Source of the DNA: Spongilla lacustris
Lineage: Eukaryota > Porifera > Demospongiae > Spongillida > Spongillidae
DNA length: 64,000 bases
Reading direction: 5' to 3'
NCBI GenBank assembly: GCA_949361645.1
Contig: OX442430.1
Location: forward strand, 1,349,856-1,413,855
Positions 12,480-24,717 of the stretch are shown here, piece by piece; the stretch's first letter is position 1, and every line of letters begins with the position of its first letter. A model generated the notes under the pieces. It was not told the DNA's origin, searched no databases, and was given only the letters and a program-made list of their open reading frames with translations. A program made the translations under genes and the position numbers.

Positions 12480-14445
12480 ATTTTATGATGATCTTGTTCC
12501 CCTATTTTTTTTTTCTTCGCCAGGTGTATTGATATAGCGTTTGGTTTATAACCTGGCTCAATATTTCCTAGCTTGTTCACGATTGCTAAAGCTTGGACTC
12601 GGTATAATTGCTGAAATGTATACATATACGCTTGGATTCAGAGTCTTATTGGTTATAAGCTGAGCCGGAGTAGTCCAGCTTGGCCTCCTTCTATGAACAC
12701 GCTGTGTTTATTTTATCGGTACCCCTGTCGTTATTCGAATATGTTAAACTCAATAGTTCTCCTTGTTATCGAGTCGTTCTCGTTGGCTTGGTCACCTCTG
12801 CTGAATTAGAACCGCCTGTTGTATCTTTCAAACGTAATTGTGCGTACGTTGGAAACAGTAAATTAAGACGTGTGTGTGGTGTCATATTGCATACTGCTAG
12901 GTAACCGACAATTTGACCGATACTTTCCACCTGCTCAGTGTACTTAAGGCTGCCACATGCACCGAATGAAATTACGTCATACAAAATGGCGACTATATAC
13001 AAAAAGTCAAATCTCATGATCACGCAAGAAGTTATCCCTATGATAGAAACTTTAGACGAGCGTATGTTATACACTGTTCCAACTAGTTGTAACGTTCTAT
13101 GATTTAAAAATACCTCTATGGTATTTAACCGCTTGGAATACGGCTGTAGGCGGGGATGTTGCGAGACTAATGTTTGCACATATTATACCGACTGGGGAAT
13201 TTAAATAATTGGCTTGCTTTATTCACAACATAGTTCAAAATGGCCGACAAGCTGCACAAAAACGAATAAATTTTCGATGCACGGTCCAGTTATTGAAATT
13301 CCAGTCATAGACCATAATTATCAACCTATAGAGGAACCTGCCCAGCATTAAAAAGTTACTTTCGAGCTGCGTTTTCATCCCCACGTTTTAGAAGTTCGTT
13401 AATACGCGGTCAAGTACAGCGGTTTTTATAAGTAACGATCCGCATAACGTCATAATGATGGAATACAAACATGAATGCTGACAATATGCCAACAACAAGA
13501 AAACAAGTTTTTAACATGAGAGGCAGCCTTACCTACCCTGAGTGCTTGAGTGAACGAGAGGAATCGAACAATTGATAAAATAGGAAATAGAATGCTACAA
13601 TTTGAAGCTAATTTCGTCTTCGTGTCCGGAGTACACTTCATGGAAGGATGGAGGACTCGAAAAAAAAAAAAAAATTATTATGGCTTGTTCCACGTAAATG
13701 GCACGGTTTAACGAAGTTCACTTTTTATGTGCATATGATTATCTGCCATGTCTTTGATGGATTATATATGCAGTGTTGCCGCGATATATCGCGATTACAT
13801 GTAAGTTTTAGTCACAATGCGAAATAAACATATACGGACGTGCACAAAGATAGAAATCTAAATTTAGAAATGTGAACAGAGAATAAGCTTTTAGGTATAG
13901 TATAATTTATACGGCTACAGTTACGGCTTTGAATTTTGCCTTAGCCTATTAGGCATGCAACCATGCGCCGCATTTTTTTCTGATAGCTGCATGTGAAAAA
14001 TACCCTTTCGTCAGGTCCCATGCACAGCAACGGATCATCTTTCTGAAGTTAATTCCAGCTTCCTAAAAGTATCATATTTTGCATATGCTGAAGTTAGCAG
14101 TTAGTAGCTCATTAGCTGTAGTAGAAATTTCTCCCCTTTCATAACAGTGACAGCATTGACGGACTGCATTTGGGAATAATTAAACTTATCAATACATCCG
14201 GCAGCTTTGCGTGGCTTCGTTAGTGGTGCACGCACTGCATGCAGGTACTGGCTTAGTGCTGCTACTAATCCATTCTTGCAGTTATTATGTATACATGCTT
14301 ATTGCTGCAAATTAAGTTGTGCCATCCAAAGTACTCCGCCCATATGTACGATCGATCAGTGGATAGTTAACGCTCATGAAATTAATTGATCGTGATATTG
14401 AATACGATATTTATATCGTGATAAAATGCTCATATTATCGCGATA
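12480..14445. other. No gene recognised
   Basis: Short ORFs only (the longest, 13179-12766 minus, has no recognisable domain). Contents noticed: a poly-A run at about 13,660-13,675 and a short 'gttgccgcgatatatcgcg' stretch near 13,775 resembling the MITE at 14,454. Exons of the upstream mind bomb gene could lie here, but none shows a REP, ZZ or MIB/HERC2 pattern. Confidence 0.5.
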
Positions 14446-14453
14446 TAGACGAT

Positions 14454-14694
14454 CAGGGTTGCCGCGACTGAAATATCGCTGTTAAATTTGATGTATACCG
14501 CGGTTACGGTTAACTGCGGTTATTTATGTGTACATTTACGTGATCACTAGCTTTGGTTAGGGGTCGAAATTTGGCATTTTATTCGTGCTGAATACGTAAG
14601 TTTTAACCGCGATATTTAACCGCGGTTAAACGCTGTAACCGCGATATATCGCGGTTACGACGGTTAAATATTGACCTTAACCGCGGCAACCCTG
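14454..14694. mobile_element. hAT-type MITE, 241 bp, perfect 8-bp target-site duplication
   Basis: The ends are cagggttgccgcg and cgcggcaaccctg, a hAT-like terminal inverted repeat starting CAGGG. Both sides are flanked by TAGACGAT (14,446-14,453 and 14,695-14,702), an 8-bp duplication as hAT transposases make. The inside is AT/CG-rich with repeated 'aaccgcggtt' and 'cgatatatcg' palindromes and no ORF. Confidence 0.85.
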
Positions 14695-14702
14695 TAGACG
14701 AT

Positions 14703-16246
14703 TAATTTACACGCGATCGAGCGACTAAAGGCAGCGCTACACTGTACGTTTTTAAAGCGCTCGAGCAAAAACTACGCCCATGCCCGGAGCCAATCTATAT
14801 ATACGTACATGACAGGACCCACTACCGATACAATGTATGAGGCAATGGTATAACAGCGCATGCACAATGCAAGTAGAATATAACTTCTCGAATGTACACA
14901 TAACTGCAAAATAAAATAAAATTAGTCGACCAATGGCCATGCAGCGCAACACAAGTCAGGAATGGGCTGTATACTGTTATACTGTGTTGAGTGCTGCAAA
15001 TCATTGGCCGCGATGACTTCAGGCATACATGTACAGCTAGTTACGTAAGTTTTTACCTCCTTTGAAGTCCCCTGACCCATTGCTTTCCTCAAAGCTGCTT
15101 ACAGAGGAGTAATGATTGGTGTCAAATGGACAAGAATTTATACCTGTTGCGGCAATCCCACGCGTCCGTCAGTGACTGGTATCAGTACAAAGTATTAAAC
15201 TTCAGGGCTGCATGAAATATAGTGATGGGTTAGCACGTATTACACGTAGGAGTGCACACACGAGTCAAGCATGCATGCACTTTTGAGTGATTGTGTATCT
15301 AGCATTGTGGCATCCTACACACGATAGGCCCAAGTCACCCGATAGTCAAAGTTTGGAATCTGAAGAATCGATCGATTTCTGACAAATCGATTTGCACCTT
15401 GCCCCTTCTATGCCACACCTTTGATTCGAGGGATCTATAGGAAAAGGAAAGTCCAGGTAAGGGCACATAGGGGATACATTTATGTACACCGAGCAAGGGA
15501 CATCAAATATCATGTAGCTTACTAATTTTTCTTAATGATAGATTGTCGCCTACGCGTAGGCATGTTAGACTACATGTAGGCTTGTTAAAGAGCCGATGGT
15601 CGAATAAGCTCCAAAGCGAATTAAAAACGAAGCCCTGTGCTTAAGTGTTACATCTATTCGAGTTCAAAGTTTTTAAGGGTTTGTAAGTAGAGAGGTCCCT
15701 GCTATATTGGAATGTTTTGTTCGTTAATTTTTATGCCATCCGCTAGGGAGAAACAATTGAACGAATTACGTGCACGTTTCCCGCTTCATTCGCGCCCATG
15801 ATCCGACTCCAGGGAAACAAGGTAGTCATTGTATCCACTGGGACAGGGAACGAGGTGCATTCCAACACCCACTGCACAGTGCAGAAAGTGTATAGAACCG
15901 TACAAGCAAATGCGTATCCTAGCAAACCGTTGACACTGGTAAACCGCGCACTATCGTAATTTGGGGTTTGACCTTCCGTAAACCAGGTTCTTCCTCCTAC
16001 CTCTCCTTAATTCCCCTTTGCATCTACTTGGTTATGAACATTTTCTTCGTACATACTAATGGTACAACTCCAAACAAAATGTTCAAATACCATAGTGCAG
16101 CGTGCTAACGAGACCATAATAACATTTGGCGCCGGCCAATTATAATTGCTTACCTCTATTGATGGGGGTATACCGACGTATTGGTGCCGACGTGTTTTGC
16201 TCAAGTTCTCGACCTAACCAAATGCGCACAATTCAAGGAGGAAAAG

Positions 16247-16278
<32 letters not shown>

Positions 16279-16928
16279 ATTTTTGTGACTCTGAGCAGGC
16301 TTATAGTTCGAATCGAAATGCTGCAAAAAAAAAAAATTACGGGGTGTGCTTAAGCAATGCCGTTGCGTAACTTAGCTCAACAGCAACTGGTACACCAATA
16401 AAGTGAATGCATTACCATCTGGCTGACTTATCATATTCTAGGCTTAGCATCCATCAGATTGATGGACTGCTTCATAAAACGCACCCCATACAACAGAAAA
16501 TAACATACGCATAATAAGCAAAGGTGCGTACAAACGACGTACAATTACAAACTCTGACACGGGAACGTACCAAAATTAGTCATCACGTGCAATGCCAATA
16601 TCTGCGCTGGCATATTGCACGTGATTAATTGCTAATTGGTGTTGGATGCAAAAATTATTAATACAACTGCACATTTTGCAATTCTCAAATGTCAGTATTT
16701 ATGCACACACACACACACAAATGATAGTTCTGATAATGTATACAGTAACTCACATGCTTGAGTTTTCGAAATTACGCACTGACTCGCGTTCTTCATGCCC
16801 GCTCGAATATATCTGGGTACATGTTTATAGGTAGCATGATTATGTGGTTACACTCAACTGACGAGTATATATATATATAGGCACAGCCTCGGCCGCTCAC
16901 ACAATTTACATGCAACCAAGTCCCTTGC
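14703..16928. other. No gene recognised; one decayed half-hairpin and poly-A tracts
   Basis: Bases about 15,679-15,810 match the inner part of the hairpin family (tttgttcgttaatttttatg, then ccatccg, then cgtttcccgct) but without a matching second arm. A poly-A tract lies at 16,240-16,276. No ORF has a recognisable domain. Confidence 0.5.
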
Positions 16929-17041
16929 TGCCAACAGTAAGCTTGACAGAGTCTAGAGTCTGACATACCAGGAGCCTTTTAAAAGCCATCCATTTAGAAA
17001 GGCTCCTGATATATCAGACTCTGTCTAGCTAACTGTTGGTA
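16929..17041. mobile_element. 113-bp foldback element
   Basis: Left arm words ctgccaacagtaagcttgac, agagtct and caggagccttt are mirrored on the right as aaaggctcctg, agactctgtctagct and aactgttggtag. Arms of about 45-50 bp surround an AT-rich loop at about 16,978-16,995. No coding content. It is probably a small non-autonomous inverted-repeat element. Confidence 0.65.
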
Positions 17042-17388
17042 GCATTATTTGATCAGGAACTGATTCGGCCGGAGAATCACTGTCCGAGCGGGAAGGAATG
17101 ACTCCGAGCGTTGCCATTTTATTACGCAAAGGTCATGCGTCATGTCCGGAGTACAAACCTCATGCAGCGGTTGCCTAGAGACATTGTGTCACGTTCGCGG
17201 TGATCTTTCATGGAAAGGGTCCATTGCTGATTACTATAGTTTCTCCCACACCAAAAATGTGCACACCTAGCATACATGACCTGAGGTGTGCACCGGTAAC
17301 AGTTTGTGTAGTGGTGCAAGAATTTGAAGAGTTGTACTACTCAGTTGCATATATACATGTATATAGTTATAATAATTATATATATCTC

Positions 17389-20184
17389 ATCCAACCTACC
17401 ACATCATTGTGTGTACCATCCACCTCTGCGTCCTCAATTGTGTCCACTACTGTCACACAAACACCTTTTCAAGCCCCTCCGCGAGTCAGAGTATTAAAGA
17501 AGATCCCGCGTTCTTCGCGCAATTCTGCGGCAGGGAAATTGTCTTCCATCTTGGACGATGTAGTGTCAGCTAATGACATATCGTCCTGGACGCGCCTTCT
17601 ATACTTTGCCAGCAGATGCCTAAAGGTACCTAAGCACGGTGGTCGCCGTTGGTCATTAACCACTCAGTTTAATCGCCAACCTAATGATGAATGCGACGAA
17701 CCACTAACAAGATTCAAACCCTCCTGCGGCCCCAAAATGATGAAAGACAATACCGATCTACTGGGGGATAGAGTATCAGCCAAACTCGAGGAAGGTGACT
17801 TTAGAGGCGCTGTCAGGTTAGCCTGTTCAGATGACACCTTTGCAGATCCTGATGCTACCACCATAGCAGCATTGAGATCCAAGCATCCAGCTGCACATCC
17901 TGAAACTACTTTACCATCACCTCCTGATCATGATGATTTGGAGGGAGTTCTGTCTGTAAATGAATGTGATATCAGACAAGCTATCCGTTCCTTCCCTAAA
18001 GGCTCTGCTGGTGGCCCTGACTGCTGTCGCCCCCAACATCTGTTAGACCTTACCAGCTCCACAGCTGGTCCAGGTGGTGTGTCTCTCCTCCGCAGCCTTA
18101 CTGCATTTACAAACCTTGTCCTGTCTGGAAACACTCCTGTCATAGTTCGTCCCTTTTTGTTCGGTGCATCATTGGTAGCCCTGAAAAAAAGAGATGGTGG
18201 ATTGCGACCAATTGCAGTGGGATGTACCTTTCGTCTAGCTGCTAAGTGTGCTAGCATGGCAGTTATGGAGCGCATGGGTGCTTTACTATCCCCAGTTCAA
18301 CTTGGGTATGGTACTTAGCTGGGTGCAGAAGCTGCTGCCCACTCAGCTAGACGTTACCTTGCTAACCTACATCCAGATCATGTCATCCTCAAGCTAGACT
18401 TCAAGAATGCTTTTAATAGCATAAGGAGAGATAAAATGCTTGAAGCTGTTAAGCTACACACCCCTGAGCTGTTCCCCTTTATCTACTCCTGCTATTCAAC
18501 CTCTTCTTCCCTTTATTTTCATGACACCATCATCAGTTCTGCTGAAGGGGTACAACAGGGTGACCCTCTTGGTCCTTTGTTGTTTTGCCTTGTTATCTTT
18601 CCCTTGACACAGATGTTACATTCTGAATTTCGTATATTCTACCTTGATGATGCAACTTTAGGTGGCAATGAAGCAGATGTATGTGATGATTTTAAGATGA
18701 TTGAAAGAGAAGCTGCTGCCGTTGGTCTGGAGCTTAACCATCACAAATCAGAACTCATCTGTGCAGATCAAGCTGGTCTTGCTCTTTTGCACCTGGCACC
18801 TGACCTTTGTAGAGTCAGGCCCAACACTGCTACTTTGCTGGGCTCACCAATTGGTTCATCTGTTGATGAAGCATTGCTTGATAAAGTGGAAGCTCTCAGG
18901 AAAATGAAATCTCGCCTCAGTCTCCTGAGCAGCCAGGATGCCTTGATTCTGCTCCGCCACTCATTTGCCATCCCTAAGATTTTGTACATCCTCAGGACAG
19001 CTCCTTGTTTCTCATCTCCGTGCTTGGCTGTTTATGATGCTGAATTGCGCAGCACTCTGAGTGAGGTTCTGAATATCGATTTTTCTTGTGAGTCAGTTTG
19101 GTCCCAGGCCACTCTGCCAGTCTGTTTTGGTGGTATTGGGGTTCGTAGAGCTTCTCAGCTTGCACCGTCTGCCTTCTTGGCCTCCGCTGCTGGTTCCTAC
19201 AACCTCATCAACCAAATTTTGCCTGCCCGGTTTTCTGGCATTCCATACACAGCTGTTGATGCTGCTGTTACTCAGTGGAGAGAGGGTCACAACTATCCAC
19301 CTCCTGTCTCTCCTTCATCTTCCAGACAAAAGGCATGGGACCTCCCTCATGTGGAAGAGACATATGATCAGCTCCTGCAAGGTGCCTCTGACTGCAGGTC
19401 TCGTGCCAGGTTACTGGCTGCAGCCACTAAAGAGTCTGGGGCCTGGTTGCATGCCCTCCCTGTCTCTTCCCTAGGCCTGCGAATGGATGATCACACAACC
19501 AGGATAGCTGTTGGTCTTCGTCTGGGTACGCCACTTTGTCAACCCCACATCTGCCACCACTGTGGAGGTCATGTTGATGCCCTCGCTACTCATGGGCTCA
19601 GCTGCATTAAAAGCCAGGGTCGTTTTTCAAGGCATGTTGCTATCAATGCCATTATACATAGGTCACTGGCAGCAATAAACGTACCATCAACACTTGAGCC
19701 CATTGGCCTATGCAGATCAGATGGCAAGCGACCTGATGGTTGTTCCATTGCCCCATGGAAGTCTGGCCAGTGTCTTGTTTGGGACTTTACTTGTGTGGAC
19801 ACCTTTGCAGCCTCATACATGTCTGATGCCACAAGGGAAGCTAGAGCTGTAGCCACAGCTGCTGAAGCCAGGAAGAGGGAGAAGTATGCTCTGCTGTCCA
19901 AATCCCACCATTTTGTCCCAGTAGCAATAGAGACCTCAGGTGCCCTTGGCCCTGATGCTCTCAGTTTGCTCACGGATATCAGCAGGCGTCAGCAGAGCAT
20001 CACTCATGACCACCAGTCTCTCCCTTTCCTTCTGCAAAGAGTGTCCATTGCACTCCAGCAGGGCAATGCTGCCTCTGTAATGGGCACCACAAGTAGTGTG
20101 TAATTTATATAGAGTGTGTAATTTATGTAGTGCATTCATTTAACTTTGTACACATGATAGTGATACACAAATGGTTATATTTTT
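17389..20184 (+). pseudogene. Family-A RLE LINE copy A1 (5'-truncated, one TAG stop)
   Basis: A single frame from about 17,390 to a TAA ending at 20,103 is interrupted once, by TAG at 18316-18318. Upstream sequence is an AT-rich repeat, and the Cys-rich N-terminus seen in copy A2 is missing, so the copy is 5'-truncated. RT motifs: LKLDFKNAFNS, EGVQQGDPLGPLLF and YLDD. The C-terminal half has CHHCG...ATHGLSC (CCHC), RH...N, KRPDG...LVWD and AIETSG. This is the R2-type restriction-like endonuclease layout with 15 residues between the two aspartates. The TAG replaces a residue between GYGT and LGAEAA, just before RT motif A. No other frame break was seen, so the copy is comparatively young or the stop is recent. 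The 3' tail runs into (ATTATA)n at about 20,185. Confidence 0.85.
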
Positions 20185-20228
20185 ATTATATTATAATTAT
20201 CATTATAATTATAATTATATTATAATCA
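20172..20228. repeat. ATTATA-rich microsatellite between LINE copies
   Basis: An imperfect run of ttata/attataatt units separates the 3' end of copy A1 from the family-B endonuclease fragment. Similar tracts lie at 17,350-17,388, 20,999-21,083 and 24,655-24,717. Confidence 0.8.
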
Positions 20229-20990
20229 GTTTCATCTCCCCATGTAGCTGCATGGCTTTCCACAGCTCCTTCTCCTGGTCTCAATCTGCAGTTGGAGCCT
20301 TCTGAGTTCCAAGCAGCCATACAATGGTGGCGTGGTGTTAGCATCTCAGGCTCTCAGGGTGCCACATGTCCTCACTGTCCAGCTCATTCTATGGACCCTT
20401 TAGGCCATCATGCTTTGACATGCAAGCATGGGGGCGATGTGGTCATTCATCACAACAGGCTCCGGGATGTATTTTCAGAGTCATGTAGGAGAGCCTGCAT
20501 AAGTGCTCAGGTGGAGGTTGGGTATGGCTTTACATCTGAGGAGCGCCACACGCGACCAGCTGATGTCCTGGCAGCAAACTGGATGATGGGAAAGCCTGCT
20601 GCATTTGACTTTACTGTCACATCACCGCTAACCTCAAGTGATTTACCTGAAGCGAGTGTGACAGCAGGGTCGGCAGCCTTTGCAGCAGAGGAGAGGAAGT
20701 ATAAGGCCAATGACTCCAAATGTGCAGAACTGGGTTGGGTATGCATCCCAATAGCTGTGGAGACCTATGGGTGTTGGGGCACTGAAGCAAAGTGGGCACT
20801 ATCGCAGCTAGCCTCTCGCTTGGCCACACGTCAGAACTGCCCAAAGTCTGCAACTGTCACAGCCCTATATCATAGGTTGAGCATGACCCTTGTTAGGGCA
20901 AATGTGAGGGCTCTTCTTTCAAGGGCCATCTCAGACACAGGCTACTGATATATTATTTAGTCTATGTGGTAGGTAATTTAACGTTATGTG
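20229..20990 (+). pseudogene. Family-B LINE 3' fragment: isolated restriction-like endonuclease domain
   Basis: The 20,292-20,948 frame is open for 218 codons and matches the C-terminus of the family-B element at 2,063. It contains CPHCPAHSMDPLGHHALTC, a VIHHN variant of RHN, RPADVLAANWMMGKPAAFD and IAVETYG. No RT precedes it. It is therefore a 5'-truncated insertion, as target-primed reverse transcription often leaves, starting at about 20,229 directly after an AT microsatellite and ending in another at about 20,999. The uninterrupted frame suggests a fairly recent insertion. Confidence 0.8.
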
Positions 20991-20998
20991 CTTATTGT

Positions 20999-21083
20999 AC
21001 ATATATCATTTATAATTAATAATATTATATTATAATTATAATTATAATTCTATTTCATAATTATTATCATATTATATAATACA
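20999..21083. repeat. ATTATA-rich microsatellite
   Basis: Imperfect taattataattataatt units at the 3' end of the family-B fragment. Confidence 0.8.
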
Positions 21084-21135
21084 TGAATACATTGGGATAA
21101 ATGAACAAACAACAACATGATACTTATCCTAACAC

Positions 21136-21458
21136 TCACTCACTCACTCACTCACTCACTCACTCACTCACTCACTCACTCACTCACTCACTCACTCACT
21201 CACTCACTCACTCACTCACTCACTCACTCACTCACTCACTCACTCACTCACTCACTCACTCACTCACTCACTCACTCACTCACTCACTCACTCACTCACT
21301 CACTCACTCACTCACTCACTCACTCACTCACTCACTCACTCACTCACTCACTCACTCACTCACTCACTCACTCACTCACTCACTCACTCACTCACTCACT
21401 CACTCACTCACTCACTCACTCACTCACTCACTCACTCACTCACTCACTCACTCACTCA
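21136..21458. repeat. (CACT)n microsatellite, about 320 bp
   Basis: About 80 near-perfect copies of CACT/AGTG. It creates long artificial frames of Thr-His-Ser-Leu repeats that are not genes. It directly abuts the 3' end of LINE copy A2 (minus strand). Confidence 0.98.
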
Positions 21459-24400
21459 CACAATATACATATTTATACAAAAAACTCTTCCTCCTGACTG
21501 CCCATCTTCATTGTTCCCAACACAGAAGCTGCATTGCCACGTTGGACGGCAACTGAGAGTCTCTGAGTGAGATAAAAAATATGCAAAGGAGTTGGCTTCT
21601 CCAGACACCTGCCTCAACCGATGTCCCAAACCTTTCAGGAACTCCATTGTCTTTGGTCCAAAAACTCCACTTGTTTCTATTGCCACTGGAGTGAAAAAGT
21701 AGCATGAGTCAAGGTGTTTATACTTCTGCATCTTCTTTTCTTCTGCCTGTTGAGCAACTGCTCCAACTTGCTTTGTAGCAATTGTGGAGTAAGAAGGTGC
21801 AAAAGTATCCAGACATGTTGCATCCCACACCAGAAGTTGGCCACACTTCCAAGGGACGATTGAGACACCATCAGGTCGCTTCTCATCTGAACGATACAGA
21901 CCTGAAGGCTCCAGACGTGATGGAAGATGTGCTGCAACCAAAGCTCTGCATATGATGTCATTGACAGCTGAATGGCGGTGGTGGCGTTCTGCACTCTTTC
22001 TGCAGCTTAAGCCATGTGTGGCAAACTGAGACACCTCTGCCCCACAGTGTTGGCAGGTATGGCTTTGACATAGAGGTAGTCCCAGACGGAGGCCCATAGA
22101 TATTCTCATAGTAGCATCATCCATACGTAGTCCCAGTGATGTAACTGGCAGGGCATTTAACCATGCACCAGACTCCTTACAGGATGCCGCTAGGAAACGA
22201 GCCCGGTGCATTGGATCAGATGAGTCTGTGAATAGTGTATCTGCAATAGAAGATACTCTGAGTGAGTCCCATGTTTTCTGATGATGAGCAGCAGCATCAG
22301 TGGGGGGTTGTTCTTGGCACCCTTGGGACCATGCAGCAAGAGCCTCATCCACATAGCTGAGCTGAGATGGTTGCATATTTGCTGGTAGAATTAGGTGAGC
22401 AAGTCCGGAGGAGGCTGCAGCTGAAGCCAAGAAGGGAGAAGGTGCAAGCTGCACAGCGCTCCGAATGCCAAGCCCACCATGACACACAGGCAAAGTGGAT
22501 TGTATCCAAGAAGGGTCACTTTCAGCCAGTTGGATATTAAAAGAGCTACAGACCGTTGCTCTGAGTTCATCATCATAGATCTTTAAACTGGATGAGAGAA
22601 AACAAGGTGATGTTCTGAGAAGGTACAGCAGTTTAGGGATGGCCAAAGAGTGATGCAATAGGAGATAGGCATCATGACTGGTTAAGTAATGGAGTCTCTC
22701 ACGAAGGCACTTCATCATGGTAGTCTTGGCATCAATGGCAACTGTGATGGAACCAGTATCTCCAATTGGTGAACCCAATAGTGTGGCATCAGCTGGATTA
22801 ACCACATGTATCCCAGATAAAGCAGACTGTACAGTGGCAACGAGATCAGGGTTGATACTTATAACTTCAGATTTCTGGGGATTGAGGTCGAGACCAACTA
22901 TTCCAGCTTCTTTCTTGATCACCTCAATATCATGAAGAACATCTGACAGAGCCCCTCCCAGAGTGCCATCATCTAGATGAAAGATGCACTATTCAGACTT
23001 CAGCAGGGAGCACACATGATGTATTGTGAGACAGAAGAGGAGTGGCCCAAGAGGATCCCCTTGCTGGACCCCCTCTGATGACTGTATGATTTTGTCACTC
23101 CAAAACAAAGAGGAGGGGGAAGAATATACAGAATGAACAAAAGGATAAATACTGGGAGCCAAGCGTTGCACAGCCTCGAGCATTTTATCCCTGCGAATAG
23201 AATTGAAAGCATTTCTGAAGTCCAATTTCAGTAATACTTTGTTGGATCCAAAGTCTCTGAGGTAGAATCTTGCAGCATGCACTGCTGCTTCAGCTCCCTT
23301 GCTAACTCCATAACCAAGTTGGCGTGGAGATAACAACATGGCAATTTCAGCCATCACTTTTCCACTGGCCACCTTTGCTGCAAGATGATGGAGAGTACAG
23401 CCAACTGCTATTGGTCTGATCCCTCCTCCTTTCTTTTCTAATGCAATCTGAGAAGCACCAAAGAAAAATGGCTGGATTGAAAGTGGTGTTTGGCCAGAGA
23501 GGATCAAACTGATAGTGGAACGTAATGCTTCAACTAGGGCTGTGCCACCTGAATGGGCAGATGGGCTGATCATGTCTTTAAGATGTTGTGGCCTTAGACC
23601 ATCAGGCCCTCCAGCAGAGCCACAAGGGAAGGACTGGATGGCTCTGATGATCTCATCAGAAGTAACAGGCACATAAGATGGTGGGTCACTTGCCCGAGTT
23701 GGAATCACAGCTTCGGGGTGTAAACGTGGATGTTTCTGTTGTAATTCAGCAAAGGTAGTGGCATTCTCTGGGGCAACTTTGTCATCAGATATAGCTAGTC
23801 TAATGGCACCCTTGAAATCTCCATCTTCAATTTTAGCTGACACACGAGTTGCCATGTATTCCAAAGGATCTTTGTGTTTCTTTACAACAAGCTTTTGTCT
23901 TGGGGGCAGCAGAGGGTCTAATTCGTTCCTTATCTGATTGTTAACCATTTTGGAGAGGGAACGACGGCAGCCACCTCTGGATGGAACTGAAAGGCAACGC
24001 GTACTGAAAAGGAATAAACGATGCCACGAAGAGGAATCGCAGCTGTTTGGTATGGTATTGAGTATCGAAGCTAATTTGGTAGCAGACTGTTCCCTAAAGC
24101 GCGTGGTATGCGCCTCAGTATCTTAACAGGAGGTCTCGGAGGAAGGAAATTGTGACAAGTGGACGGGGCCGCGACTTGATAATGAGAACTTGCCGCCGCA
24201 GATGTTACATGTGAATCTGATGACTGTGGCATGGCCGGCATTGAAAAAGGGACTGGTGATGGTGGATTTGAAAATGTTTGCGATGGCGGTGCCGACAGCT
24301 GCAAAGTTGAATGGGGCAGCTGCGATTGCTGTAGCAAAGCATCTTGTGAACTTAAATGCTGCGGGAGTGCAGGAAATGATATGGATTGCGAAGACGTTGT

Positions 24401-24589
24401 TGTTGATGACAAAGACACAGATGGCGGCACAACTGCGTTACAGCACAAACTATTTTTAAAAGACTGGCAGCTGGTGCATCGTCGACCAGATATAACACAT
24501 TTGCAACGTATGCACTTAGAGTTTTGACCGTTGCAGGGACAACAAGGCTTTGAACTAACCTTTTGCGGTAAACTGCGGTTGTCTGACAT
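21459..24589 (-). pseudogene. Family-A RLE LINE copy A2 (near full length; one TAG, two frameshifts)
   Basis: Minus strand from ATG at 24,589. The N-terminus has a cysteine cluster (CCPCNGQNSKCIRCKC, GRRCTSC, then C-x-N), then a Ser/Pro/Gln-rich linker, then VKILRRIP. A 1-base frameshift near 24,080 leads into the RT frame (23,948 on). RT motifs: LKLDFRNAFNS, EGVQQGDPLGPLLF and HLDD. An in-frame TAG at 22,989-22,991 sits four codons before LDD. The downstream frame (22,922 to about 21,580) carries CQHCG...ATHGLSC, RHSAVN, KRPDG...LVWD and AIETSG. A second shift in a T-run near 21,575 precedes the natural C-terminus. The layout is that of an R2-type RLE LINE and the pair of copies A1/A2 defines family A. 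The 3' end meets the (CACT)n tract; the 5' end lies about 70 bp from an ATTATA tract. Confidence 0.85.
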
Positions 24590-24654
24590 ATCCGCAAAAG
24601 TGTTTTTGTACCCCAGCTAAACACGCCGCAACGCCATAATAACAGAATTGTTAA

Positions 24655-24717
24655 TATATATAATTATAATTATGATTATAATTATAATATAATTATAATA
24701 TAATTATATACATATGA
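24655..24717. repeat. ATTATA-rich microsatellite 5' of LINE copy A2
   Basis: Imperfect tataattataat units just upstream (minus-strand sense) of the A2 start codon. Confidence 0.8.

Noticed and set aside
12766..13179. 137-codon minus-strand ORF as a gene
   Set aside because: No recognisable domain or coding-like pattern; flanked by non-coding sequence.
21101..21556. Long frames of Thr-His-Ser-Leu repeats
   Set aside because: Pure translation of the (CACT)n microsatellite; open in several frames.
18316..22991. Programmed TAG readthrough in family-A LINEs
   Set aside because: The two TAGs are at different positions and A2 has additional frameshifts, so ordinary decay is simpler.
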